This document shows, one piece after another, positions 43,685 through 52,454 of a DNA stretch of 64,000 bases. Where the stretch lies: positions 62,001-126,000 of the forward strand of contig NZ_JBCFYD010000002.1 of NCBI RefSeq assembly GCF_038594945.1. The letters run 5' to 3'. This DNA is from Fodinibius sp. Rm-B-1B1-1 (GTDB lineage: Bacteria; Bacteroidota; Rhodothermia; Balneolales; Balneolaceae). Both the position numbers and the translations under genes were made by a program. A model generated the notes under the pieces. It was not told the origin of the DNA. It made no database searches and saw only the letters and a list, made by a program, of their open reading frames with translations. Position 1 is the first letter of the stretch. Each line of letters starts with the position of its first letter.

Positions 43685-43832
43685 AATTTCTGATGTTAGT
43701 CTCAATTGAATTTCTATCCCGATATATTACGAATAGTAAGAAAGATTGCAGTTATTAAAAATCGAATAAATTGCTGCAAGTTCCTTATGTTATAATCTAA
43801 CGCAAAACGGTTGGTATAAACAAAAGTTTATC

Positions 43833-44501
43833 ATGTTAAATTGGGGTTCAGGAGCGGATAATCCGAAATTTAAACAGCGTCGTCGTCGGTTGGTAGAAGC
43901 ACTTGCCGATAAAGGTATTCAAGATCACCGGGTGTTGGAAGCTTTTAATATTGTTCCACGCCATGTTTTTGTGGATACTGCACTGCAAGATCGTGCTTAT
44001 AAAGATACAGCCTTACCAATTGGTAAAGAGCAAACGATATCGCAGCCCTATACCGTGGCTCGACAGACCGAATTGCTTGAGGTTAAACCAGGAGAAAAAG
44101 TGTTGGAAATTGGCACGGGTTCGGGATACCAAGCCGCTATTTTATGTGAACTCGGAGCCGAGGTGTATACTATTGAGCGTCATAAAGAATTGTACCAAAA
44201 AGCGAAATCTGTTTTGCGCGAACTGGGATATTCTATTCGGGCGAAATTAGGAGATGGCACTTTGGGATGGTCGGCCTATGCGCCTTATGATGCCATTGTT
44301 GTTACGGCGGGCGCTCCGGTAGTGCCAGAAGATTTAGTTGAACAGCTGAATGTAAATGGTCGATTAGTAGTGCCTGTTGGTGATGATCAAAAGCAGGAGA
44401 TGATTCGGATTATCAAAATCCGCGAAGATGAATACGAAGAAGAGCGTTTCAGTGATTTTAAATTTGTGCCACTGATTGGCAAGAAGGGGTGGCAGCAATA
44501 A
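43833..44501 (+). CDS. pcm: Protein-L-isoaspartate O-methyltransferase
   Basis: 222 residues. The SAM-binding motif I is VLEIGTGSGYQAAIL, preceded by the Pcm-specific PIGKEQTISQPYTVA. VTAGAPVVPEDLVEQL is motif III. It methylates isoaspartyl residues to start protein repair. It heads pcm-DUF368-usp on the plus strand. Confidence 0.95.
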   Translation: MLNWGSGADNPKFKQRRRRLVEALADKGIQDHRVLEAFNIVPRHVFVDTALQDRAYKDTALPIGKEQTISQPYTVARQTELLEVKPGEKVLEIGTGSGYQAAILCELGAEVYTIERHKELYQKAKSVLRELGYSIRAKLGDGTLGWSAYAPYDAIVVTAGAPVVPEDLVEQLNVNGRLVVPVGDDQKQEMIRIIKIREDEYEEERFSDFKFVPLIGKKGWQQ

Positions 44502-44576
44502 TTAGGAATGAAAAATTGAAAACCTTACCCTATCTTCGTCACTGCATAAATTCCTAATTCCTAATATCTAATTTCC
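44502..44576 (+). repeat. Short ATTCCTAAT-type intergenic repeat
   Basis: The pcm-DUF368 spacer begins with ATTAGGAAT and ends with ATTCCTAATTCCTAATATC, so the ends are inverted copies and the right end is a short tandem repeat. Similar low-complexity intergenic repeats are widespread in Bacteroidota genomes. A long-loop hairpin is possible. Confidence 0.45.
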
Positions 44577-45701
44577 TTGTCAGAAAACGAAGACCCAGTA
44601 TCTCAGCCTGACAATACTTCTTGGAAAGAGTATCCCTTTCTGTTAATAAAAGGCTTTTTAATGGGATCGGCAGATGTTGTGCCGGGCGTAAGCGGCGGCA
44701 CGCTGGCTCTTATTGTGGGTATTTATACTCGTCTCATTAATGCCATCAAGAGTTTCGATACGCGTTTTTTTAAGCGATTAATTACGTTCAAATTTCGTTC
44801 TGCACTTAGCGAGGTACACTGGAAGTTTATGGTGATGTTGCTTTCGGGTATTTTTTGTGCTCTGCTGTTTTTTACAAAAGTAGTGCCCTTGCAGATCTAT
44901 ATGTTTACCAATCCCGAGTTGGTGTACGGACTTTTTTTCGGATTAATCGTGGGATCCATATTTGTATTAATTAAAGCCATTGACGGATTTAACTGGATTC
45001 ATGCACTGTTTGTGTTGGTAGGGGCGGGAATCGGATTTTGGGTAGTGACCTTGGTACCTACGGATACGTCCGAAGCTCCGTGGTTTGTATTTATCAGTGG
45101 GTCTATTGCTATTTGTGCCATGATTTTACCTGGCATATCGGGATCGTATTTTCTGCTTATCCTGCGTAAGTACGATTATATTTTATCTCAATTTGGGAAG
45201 TTGGGTACGTCAGAGATGATGGGAGGATTGTTGGCCCTGCTTCCATTTATTGCCGGCGCCATAGTGGGGTTGGCACTTTTTGCCCGGTTGTTGTCGTGGC
45301 TTTTAGACCGTTATGAAGCGAAAACGTTAGCGGTGTTGATCGGCTTTTTAATTGGATCGCTGTACGTTATTTGGCCGTACCAGGATCGTAGTTATGAGCA
45401 GTTTGTTAGTAAGACCCAAGTGGTGGCATACGAAAGTGCCGAAGCGGAGGCGTTGCGCAGTAACCCACCGAATACCAATCGTCCGGAATTCAAGCGATTG
45501 GGAGAAGTGGTTAATGCTGATGGCGCACAAAAAGAAGTAGAGATTGTGACCGTAAAAAATAAACTTATCAAGAGTGATCCTTTTGTGCCGTATGTAACGG
45601 TTCAGGAGGCCGGAACAAAGCATTTTTGGAGCGGCATTTGGGGGCTACTAATTGGTCTAATTATGGTGATGGGGCTTGACTATTTACGGACGGAAACCTA
45701 A
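44577..45701 (+). CDS. DUF368 polyprenyl-phosphate transporter-like membrane protein
   Basis: 374 residues, TTG start. The defining motif MGSADVVPGVSGGTLALIVG lies at residues 31-50, followed by about eight membrane helices and a repeat of the fold (LPGISGSYFLLILRKYD). A soluble insert of about 80 residues (about 270-350) precedes the last helix. DUF368 proteins such as PopT recycle undecaprenyl phosphate across the inner membrane, and that role is plausible here. It lies between pcm and a universal stress gene. Confidence 0.88.
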   Translation: MSENEDPVSQPDNTSWKEYPFLLIKGFLMGSADVVPGVSGGTLALIVGIYTRLINAIKSFDTRFFKRLITFKFRSALSEVHWKFMVMLLSGIFCALLFFTKVVPLQIYMFTNPELVYGLFFGLIVGSIFVLIKAIDGFNWIHALFVLVGAGIGFWVVTLVPTDTSEAPWFVFISGSIAICAMILPGISGSYFLLILRKYDYILSQFGKLGTSEMMGGLLALLPFIAGAIVGLALFARLLSWLLDRYEAKTLAVLIGFLIGSLYVIWPYQDRSYEQFVSKTQVVAYESAEAEALRSNPPNTNRPEFKRLGEVVNADGAQKEVEIVTVKNKLIKSDPFVPYVTVQEAGTKHFWSGIWGLLIGLIMVMGLDYLRTET

Positions 45702-45742
45702 TGTTATAATAGCTGTTTAATTACCATCAAAAGACTGCTATT

Positions 45743-46735
45743 ATGAAGCCTATCACAAAGATATTAGTACCTACGGATTTTTCGGAAAATGCTCAGTTGG
45801 CCTATCGTCATGCCCAGGAAATTGCACACCGTGTTGGGGCAAAAGTGGATTTCATTCATATAATACCCACGCTTACATATTTCCATAAGAGTTTGTCAAA
45901 TATGCAGGCGCCGCTTGATTTGGATGAGGAGATTTATCCCACGGCTCAAAAAGAGGCTATGCACCAGTTGCAGAAGGCAATGGATGATTACATTGCTAAT
46001 GAATCTAAAGGGGAGGCTATTTGTCAGATCAATAGAAAACCATCTACAGCCATTGCCAATTATGCCCAAGAGGAGAATTATGATTTAATTGTGATGGCAT
46101 CGAAGGGACATCATAAATCGAATCTTATGCGCGGTTCTACCACTAATAAAGTGGTTCGGCATTCTTCGGTACCGGTTTTTACGGTGGATGAAGGGCTGAA
46201 TGCTGAAGGATTGAAGGAGATTATGATTCCTACAGATGGTTCGATGTTGTCGTTCACAGCCTTGCCTATGGGGATAACACTGGCCTCGATTTATGGTGCT
46301 GATATTACCTTTTATCATGTACAGGAGATGTATGGCAGTCCGTTGGATTCAGAAAGTCGCGATCCGCAAAAGACAGATAAGCAAAATATTTATGAAGCAC
46401 TTATGAGGCGACTTGATGAGTTTCTGAATGTTGAAGGCTTGGATAATATTCAGATAGCCCGGGGAAGTGAGCAATTTCGTGATCAGTTTGTTGTTTCAGA
46501 TAATGCTTCCAGTCATCGAATTGATATTTATACAGCAGTTGATCGCGGCGTGTCGGCACACTTGGGTATTGAGGATTATGCTGCCGAACATGCCGATGTG
46601 GTGGTTATGGCTACACACGGTCATAGCGGTTTTGCCCACTTGTTACTGGGTTCAACTACTGAAAAAGTAGCACAATCACTAAGCACGCCGGTGGTTACGG
46701 TAAAGCCGAAGGTTGGTAAGTTTACTGAGAAGTAA
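45743..46735 (+). CDS. Tandem universal stress protein (two UspA domains)
   Basis: 330 residues with two UspA domains, each about 150 residues. Domain 1 has MKPITKILVPTDFSENAQ and the nucleotide motif ASKGHHKSNLMRGSTTNKV. Domain 2 has IMIPTDGSMLS and ATHGHSGFAHLLLGSTTEKV. Both keep the G-2x-G-9x-G(S/T) ATP-binding pattern. The protein is cytoplasmic and linked to stress survival. It ends the pcm-DUF368-usp run and is followed by a terminator. Confidence 0.93.
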   Translation: MKPITKILVPTDFSENAQLAYRHAQEIAHRVGAKVDFIHIIPTLTYFHKSLSNMQAPLDLDEEIYPTAQKEAMHQLQKAMDDYIANESKGEAICQINRKPSTAIANYAQEENYDLIVMASKGHHKSNLMRGSTTNKVVRHSSVPVFTVDEGLNAEGLKEIMIPTDGSMLSFTALPMGITLASIYGADITFYHVQEMYGSPLDSESRDPQKTDKQNIYEALMRRLDEFLNVEGLDNIQIARGSEQFRDQFVVSDNASSHRIDIYTAVDRGVSAHLGIEDYAAEHADVVVMATHGHSGFAHLLLGSTTEKVAQSLSTPVVTVKPKVGKFTEK

Positions 46736-46757
46736 AGACTGATTACTTAATTTAAAT

Positions 46758-46792
46758 AAAAAAGGGCACGGGTATTACCGTGTCTTTTTTTA
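46758..46792 (+). terminator. Rho-independent terminator after the universal stress gene
   Basis: AAAAAAGGGCACGG and CCGTGTCTTTTTTT form a stem with a GTATTA loop, followed by a long T-run. Confidence 0.88.
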
Positions 46793-46915
46793 TTGGATAG
46801 TAAAAAAATTGGGAGCGAATGGTTTCGTCGGTTTCAGGGAACAAATCTGTAATTCTGGCTTTTAATCCAATGAGACAGAATCTAATAGAAACGTTGCCTA
46901 AATACTGCTACAGAT

Positions 46916-47947
46916 ATGAAATTGTTGAAAAAAATCCTTCCCGCAGCACTTACCTTGAGCATTTTTCTTATGATCATTATCGTTGGTTGTAACAGCAGTG
47001 ACAACAGCGGTGAGGAAATTGACGTTGAACTTATTGAAGCAGAATCTGAGCCGCCCTCTAAAATAAGGCTCTTCTTTAAGGTAGACCTTGGCGAAGAGAA
47101 CCAATTTGCTACGCTCGAACCTTCTGCTTTTGATATTCTTGAAGATGGTTCACAGATATCGCGGCTCGAATCGCAGGCCGATATTCAGCGGGAACCGGGT
47201 GATTTTTTATATTCATCAGTACTGATGCTTGATCTCAGCGGCAGTATTCTTAATAATGCCGACCTGCCCCGGCTCAAAGAAGCGGCTACAACCTTTATCG
47301 AACGCACAATGCCGGTTGAGGGCGAAGACCTGTATGGCACTCGAGAGATGTCGGTGTATTGGTTTGATGGTGAGCAGAATATCCATCCTCTGGTAGGTTT
47401 TACATCTGTCCGCGATAGTCTGATATCGGGGATTGAATCTATCAGTGAAGATATTAGTAATGACAGATCTACTAATCTTAATGGTGCAGTCATCCAGGGT
47501 TTGTCGGTAATGGATGATCGCCTGCAAGAAGTCCGTGAAGATTCGAGCGGTGCTACGGCCGGATCGATGGTATTATTTACTGACGGTACGGACCAGGCGG
47601 GATACGTGAGCACTGAACAGGCCATGGATTCGGTGCGGAATGCTGCTAAGGAGCACTCTCTTTTTACAATTGGGTTAGGTGGAGAAATTGATCAGGAGAT
47701 ATTGAAATCGTTTGGTAAGGATGGTTTTGAGCTTGCTGAGGATTCACTGGAACTCAATGATTCTTTCCTGGCAGTGGCCAAGAGGTTGGAGGCAGAATCA
47801 AATTCATATTATGTGCTTGAGTACTGTTCGCCCAAGCGCTCAGGTCAGCACTCATTAGAGTTGCGTGCGAACTATGAAGATAAATTTGGAAGCTTCCAAA
47901 CCCAGTTTTCGGCTGAAGGTTTTTCCGGCGGATGCACGGTAGAATAA
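46916..47947 (+). CDS. VWA-domain lipoprotein
   Basis: 343 residues with a lipoprotein signal peptide (lipobox IIVGC, Cys25). A short beta domain (IRLFFKVDLGEENQFATLEP) is followed by a von Willebrand A domain with the metal-ion site MLDLSGSI...T...LFTDGTDQ (about residues 102-225). The MIDAS residues appear complete. The C-terminal CSPKRSGQHSLEL...GGC may form a disulfide. It likely binds a ligand or partner on the outer membrane. Monocistronic, with a terminator 90 bp after the stop. Ligand unknown. Confidence 0.85.
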   Translation: MKLLKKILPAALTLSIFLMIIIVGCNSSDNSGEEIDVELIEAESEPPSKIRLFFKVDLGEENQFATLEPSAFDILEDGSQISRLESQADIQREPGDFLYSSVLMLDLSGSILNNADLPRLKEAATTFIERTMPVEGEDLYGTREMSVYWFDGEQNIHPLVGFTSVRDSLISGIESISEDISNDRSTNLNGAVIQGLSVMDDRLQEVREDSSGATAGSMVLFTDGTDQAGYVSTEQAMDSVRNAAKEHSLFTIGLGGEIDQEILKSFGKDGFELAEDSLELNDSFLAVAKRLEAESNSYYVLEYCSPKRSGQHSLELRANYEDKFGSFQTQFSAEGFSGGCTVE

Positions 47948-48035
47948 GTGGGTATTACTATTGTAAACTGATTTACTAAGCCGAAGGAGAGTAAATATAC
48001 TGAGGGGTGAAAGTTAATTTTGTGCTTAAAAATAA

Positions 48036-48065
48036 AAAGGCGCGGGTACTTCCGCGCCTTTTTTG
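48036..48065. terminator. Bidirectional terminator between the VWA and UPF0173 genes
   Basis: AAGGCGCGG and CCGCGCCTT form a perfect 9-bp stem around a GTACTT loop, with A/T-runs on both sides. Confidence 0.88.
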
Positions 48066-48084
48066 TTGGGATCAAATTTGGTAA

Positions 48085-48792
48085 TTATCCCAGAAAATTT
48101 TCTCCAGCCTCGGGAATCCAGACTTCCGTGTCGGTCGATTTTTCGGTGTACTTCTTGAAATCTTTCGGATCGCCGGTAAGGGGAGGAAATGTTCCATAAT
48201 GGATAGGCACTGCGTAATCTGCTTGAAGCAGGTCGCATGCCATGGCTGCTTCGCCGGGACCCATGGTATAGTAATCGCCCATAGGTACAGCAACAACATC
48301 GGGTTCGTAGAGTTCACCGTATAGTTCAAGTTCGTAAAAGATGTTGGTATCGCCTAAGTGGTAAAAGGTAATATCATCGTAAAAAGAGATCACCAGTCCT
48401 CCCGGTTCACCAGCATAGTCCCCTTGGAACGAGGAGCTGTGGTTGGCGTCTACCATTGTTACGGAAAAATCATCGAAGGCCACCGTACCTCCTTTATTAA
48501 ATTCGATCGCTTGTTCTTCTTCAAGGCCGTGCTTGTTTACCAAAAGCCGGGAAAGTTCGACCATCGATACTACTTTGCAACCGGTTTTTTCGGCAATGTC
48601 GAGCGTGTCACCTACATGATCTTCATGTCCGTGAGTTAACAGAATATAATCGACGTTATCCTGTTGTTTATACTCGTCCGGTGTTGATGGATTACCCGAC
48701 AGAAAGGGATCAACCAAAATATTTGTTCCTTTGGGGCTTACGAGTTTAAAAGCAGAGTGTCCCAACCATTGGGCTTGCACTGATGTATCCAT
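48085..48792 (-). CDS. UPF0173 metallo-beta-lactamase-fold hydrolase
   Basis: 235 residues with the metallo-beta-lactamase fold. THGHEDHVGD supplies the His/Asp metal ligands, VDANHSSS a further His, and HLGDTNIF and PIHYGTFPPLTG the remaining ligands. The family (YtkL-like, UPF0173) has no settled substrate. Monocistronic, convergent with the VWA gene. Confidence 0.9.
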   Translation of the reverse strand: MDTSVQAQWLGHSAFKLVSPKGTNILVDPFLSGNPSTPDEYKQQDNVDYILLTHGHEDHVGDTLDIAEKTGCKVVSMVELSRLLVNKHGLEEEQAIEFNKGGTVAFDDFSVTMVDANHSSSFQGDYAGEPGGLVISFYDDITFYHLGDTNIFYELELYGELYEPDVVAVPMGDYYTMGPGEAAMACDLLQADYAVPIHYGTFPPLTGDPKDFKKYTEKSTDTEVWIPEAGENFLG

Positions 48793-49015
48793 AGTTAAAA
48801 TAATTTTTTATTTAATGATTTATTTGAAATGGTATTGATTATCCGAAATCAATGTGTTATTAATGAAGTTCAAGGCGCATTAAATTACGGTGAATTATGA
48901 GGGTAAATGTTATTCCATTCCAGTTATTATCACAACATTTTATCGCTAATCATTCCGTGCGCTTTTTGAAGCTTATCTAATATCGTTTAACTATTAAAAT
49001 TTATGAGGTTTATTC

Positions 49016-49681
49016 ATGGCAGAACGAATTAAACTGCATCCCGAGACTCCCCATGTAAAACGATTATTTGAAATTGCCGACAAGGTGAAAGATGGAGCGG
49101 TGGTGTTGTTTCCCACCGACAGTCAATATGCACTTGGCTGTGATTATAAAAACAAAAAGGGGATTGAACGAATTCGAGAGATTCGACAGCTTGGTCAAGA
49201 TGATCACTTAACTATTTTATGTGATTCTTTATCTGGAACGGCGAAGTTTGCCCATATTTCTGATTATAACTTTAAGCTGATGAAACGACTGATTCCGGGG
49301 CCATACACCTTTATTTTACCGGCAACAAAAGAGGTGCCCAAGTTGCTTGTTCATCCCAAGAAAAAAACGGTTGGGATTCGCGTACCTGATTATCCGATTT
49401 GTGAAGGGTTGGTGCGTGAAGTTGGAAATCCGATGCTGGCTATTACGGCGAAGAAGCCGGATATGGATAATAATGCGCTGGATGCGTTTGATCGGGAGCC
49501 ATTTTTGCGTGAGTTCGAAAAGTTGGTGGATGTGACTATTGATAATCAGCAGGATCTGCCTTCGAGGGAAACAACGATTTTAGATATGACGGATGATAAT
49601 ACCAAGATTGTCCGTCGAGGACTTGGAATTGAACGGGTTGAAGAAGTGTTTGACAGGGAGCGAGAACCGTTAGAAAAATAG
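49016..49681 (+). CDS. Sua5/YciO/YrdC-family protein
   Basis: 221 residues of the YrdC fold. The start motif VVLFPTDSQYALGCDYKNKKG and RLIPGPYTFILPATKEVPK, then GIRVPDYPI, are those of the YciO/L-threonylcarbamoyladenylate synthase family. The sequence resembles the YciO subgroup more than TsaC/YrdC, so a direct role in tRNA t6A formation is uncertain. It lies 12 bp before pfkA. Confidence 0.85.
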   Translation: MAERIKLHPETPHVKRLFEIADKVKDGAVVLFPTDSQYALGCDYKNKKGIERIREIRQLGQDDHLTILCDSLSGTAKFAHISDYNFKLMKRLIPGPYTFILPATKEVPKLLVHPKKKTVGIRVPDYPICEGLVREVGNPMLAITAKKPDMDNNALDAFDREPFLREFEKLVDVTIDNQQDLPSRETTILDMTDDNTKIVRRGLGIERVEEVFDREREPLEK

Positions 49682-49693
49682 AGATAGTTTTTT

Positions 49694-50770
49694 ATGAAAA
49701 TTGCTATAAATACAGGGGGCGGCGACGCTCCCGGATTGAATGCGGCTATCCGGGCGGCTACCTTGGCAGCTTTGAAAAGAGGATGGGAAGTATACGGTAT
49801 TGAAAATGGCTATGGTTCCATTTTTACTGATGACCCTTTTATAAAACTCGATGCAAAAGCGGTGCGTGGTATCACAATGCAGGGCGGAACCATTTTGGGT
49901 ACCGCCAATCGTGGTAATCCCTTTGAAATGCCGTATGAGAAAGATGATGGTAGCTGGGGGGCCAAAGATGTATCAGACCAGCTGGTGGAAACGTTTGAGG
50001 ACTACGGTATTGATGCTCTTGTAGCCATTGGCGGCGACGGTTCGATGAATATTGCCAGCAAGCTCATCCAGAAAGGACTAAATATTGTAGGCGTACCCAA
50101 AACGATTGATAATGATATTTATGGTTGCGACGTAACGCTTGGTTTTGATACCGCTATCGATATTGCCACAGGTGCAATCGACCGTATTACAACTACGGCG
50201 GAATCGCATCACCGGCTGATGGTGGTAGAAGTGATGGGGCGTTACGCCGGATGGATTGCATTATATTCCGGCATTGCATCCTCGGCAGATGTGATATTGA
50301 TTCCCGAGATACCGTTTTCGTATGATTCGATTGTGAAAAAAATTAAGGAGCGGGAAGCAAAGGGACGTCATTATACGATGATTGTCGTGGCCGAAGGGGC
50401 TACGAAAAAAGACGGTGAAATTGTCACCAAAGGGAAAACGCCCGGACAACAAGTACAGCTGGGAGGGATCGCCGATCAGGTTGCGGATGAACTCAGCGAG
50501 CGAACAGGTAAAGAGTCACGGTCTGTAGTATTGGGACATCTCCAGCGTGGTGGTTCTCCATCAACTTATGATCGATTAATTTCATTGCGATTTGGCGCAG
50601 CGGCCATTCGCTGTGTAGAAGAACACGATTATAATAAGTTGGTAGTGCTACAGGATAATAAGCTGACTCGTATTCCGATCACCAGTATTGAGGGAAAAAT
50701 GAAAGCTGTATCTCTTGAAAGCGATACGGTGCAAACGGCGCGTGATATTGGTATCTGTTTGGGAGATTAA
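49694..50770 (+). CDS. pfkA: 6-phosphofructokinase, group III type
   Basis: 358 residues. The N-terminal GGGDAPGLNAAIRA phosphate-binding loop is followed by GGDGSMNIA, PKTIDNDIYG and GRYAGWIALYSG. Glycine in GGDG suggests ATP use, while lysine in PKTIDND is the residue typical of PPi-type enzymes. This mix is known in group III (mixed-substrate) PFKs. It phosphorylates fructose-6-phosphate in glycolysis. The phosphoryl donor (ATP or PPi) is not decided by sequence alone. It lies in the yciO-pfkA-ytxJ run. Confidence 0.92.
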   Translation: MKIAINTGGGDAPGLNAAIRAATLAALKRGWEVYGIENGYGSIFTDDPFIKLDAKAVRGITMQGGTILGTANRGNPFEMPYEKDDGSWGAKDVSDQLVETFEDYGIDALVAIGGDGSMNIASKLIQKGLNIVGVPKTIDNDIYGCDVTLGFDTAIDIATGAIDRITTTAESHHRLMVVEVMGRYAGWIALYSGIASSADVILIPEIPFSYDSIVKKIKEREAKGRHYTMIVVAEGATKKDGEIVTKGKTPGQQVQLGGIADQVADELSERTGKESRSVVLGHLQRGGSPSTYDRLISLRFGAAAIRCVEEHDYNKLVVLQDNKLTRIPITSIEGKMKAVSLESDTVQTARDIGICLGD

Positions 50771-50832
50771 CATGTTAATACTCAACGATTGTTGGTTTTG
50801 CAATCGCAAGAAGAAATAAGTAAAGAATATTT

Positions 50833-51219
50833 ATGGGACTTTTTGATTCAGTAAAGAATGCATTTTCTGGTGAAGATACGAGTGATATTTGGGCGGCGAT
50901 TTCAGATTCCTCCCAAGTAGCACCAATTATTGAAGCATCAAAAGAAAAGCCACAGCTTATTTATAAACACAGCCACCGCTGCAGTGTCTGCTTTGTGGCC
51001 AAGGGGACTTTGGAACAAGCCTCAGAAAAAATTCTGCAGCACGCTGATATGCATTTTGTAAATGTGGTAAACAGCCGAGAGGCTTCAAATGAAATTGCTT
51101 CAGCTCTGGATATTCGCCATGAGTCGCCCCAAGTTATTTTGGTTGATGATGGGGAGGCGGTGTGGCATGGATCGCATGGGAGTATTAATGCTGAAGAGTT
51201 GTTAGACCATCTGGGATAA
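50833..51219 (+). CDS. ytxJ: Bacillithiol-system redox protein YtxJ-like
   Basis: 128 residues with a thioredoxin-like fold. The motif IYKHSHRCSVCFVAKGTL has the cysteine pair of the YtxJ/DUF2847 family, here as CSVC. YtxJ is a monothiol/dithiol bacilliredoxin-type protein. It implies that the cell uses bacillithiol, as other Bacteroidota do. It follows pfkA by 62 bp and is convergent with mtnA (8 bp gap). Confidence 0.87.
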   Translation: MGLFDSVKNAFSGEDTSDIWAAISDSSQVAPIIEASKEKPQLIYKHSHRCSVCFVAKGTLEQASEKILQHADMHFVNVVNSREASNEIASALDIRHESPQVILVDDGEAVWHGSHGSINAEELLDHLG

Positions 51220-51227
51220 AAGCTTTC

Positions 51228-52295
51228 TTAATCCTCAAAAATATTTCTGAACCCTTCATCAAAAGGTGGTTCGACTGTTCCTTCTTCGGTTACGATGCCA
51301 GTGATATATGAATTGGGAGTAATATCGAACGTGGGATTATAGGCTTCAGCTTTTTTAGGAGCTACCTGCGAGTCGCTGTAATTGAGAATTTCTTCTTGGT
51401 CGCGCTCTACTAACGGAATATCATCGCCTTGGTCAATATCCATGTCAACAGTTGAAAGCGGAGCAGCTACATAAAAGGGGACATTATTTTCTTGAGCCAA
51501 GACAGCTAAGGGATAAGTGCCTATTTGGTTTGCCACATCACCGTTGGCTGCGACTCTATCTGCCCCAACGATGATCATATCTACTTCGTCGCGCTGCATA
51601 AGCGATCCGGCAGCCGAATCTGTGATAATTTTCATTGGGATTTCTGCATTCATCAGTTCCCAGGCCGTAAGGCGTGAGCCTTGCAGCAGGGGACGCGTTT
51701 CATCTACCCACACAAACGGTTTTTTGCCCTGCTCATGCGCGTGAAATATTGCTGAAAGAGCGGTACCATATTTTCCGGTCGCCAGGCTTCCGGTATTACA
51801 GTGTGTTAGCACTTGTGCATCTTTAGGGATCAAATCCCCGCCATGTTCGCCAATCTTTTTACAGATGCGTTTGTCTTCATCGTGGATTGTTTTCGCTGTT
51901 TGTAATACTATCTTTTTTATCTCACTGATCTCTTTACCTTTATGTGCTCGAATAGTGGATTTGATGCGATTCGTAGCCCATTCAAGGTTGGTGGCGGTAG
52001 GGTGTGCTCCCTCTAAATACTCTGCCACTCGGTTTACCTCAACGATAAAGCTTTCAAAAGCATTTTCGGGGAGTTCTTTAATTCCCAAATACATACCGTA
52101 GGCAGCAGCAATACCAATGGCGGGTGCCCCGCGAATGCGGAGTTTTTTTATTGCTTCCCACATACGCCCAACATCGCGAATGTCGCTATAGACTTCCCGG
52201 CCGGGCAGATAGGTTTGATCTAAAATGCGAACATGATCTTCCCGCCATTCAATAGATTGTACAGCCGCGTCAATATCATTATTCATAACAGTCAA
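51228..52295 (-). CDS. mtnA: S-methyl-5-thioribose-1-phosphate isomerase
   Basis: 355 residues of the eIF2B-like/MtnA family. KKLRIRGAPAIGIAAAYG, THCNTGSLATGKYGTA with the catalytic Cys, and IVGADRVAANGDVANQIGTY with the catalytic Asp are present. It isomerises MTR-1-P to MTRu-1-P in methionine salvage. No other salvage gene is in the window. Two ATGs (positions 1 and 4) could serve as the start. Ribose-1,5-bisphosphate isomerase activity is a remote alternative. Confidence 0.92.
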   Translation of the reverse strand: MTVMNNDIDAAVQSIEWREDHVRILDQTYLPGREVYSDIRDVGRMWEAIKKLRIRGAPAIGIAAAYGMYLGIKELPENAFESFIVEVNRVAEYLEGAHPTATNLEWATNRIKSTIRAHKGKEISEIKKIVLQTAKTIHDEDKRICKKIGEHGGDLIPKDAQVLTHCNTGSLATGKYGTALSAIFHAHEQGKKPFVWVDETRPLLQGSRLTAWELMNAEIPMKIITDSAAGSLMQRDEVDMIIVGADRVAANGDVANQIGTYPLAVLAQENNVPFYVAAPLSTVDMDIDQGDDIPLVERDQEEILNYSDSQVAPKKAEAYNPTFDITPNSYITGIVTEEGTVEPPFDEGFRNIFED

Positions 52296-52454
52296 GATTT
52301 CATTTTGGGGAGCTTATCAGCTAATGATTATGATAAAAGATGCGGGATTTTACAACCTTCATTATGTTGCACTTCGCTGATAAGTGATTTGGTTGCAGTG
52401 CATAGTGTTGTAACTAAATAAAAGACCAATCAATATATTTTTGTCTCATTTAGA

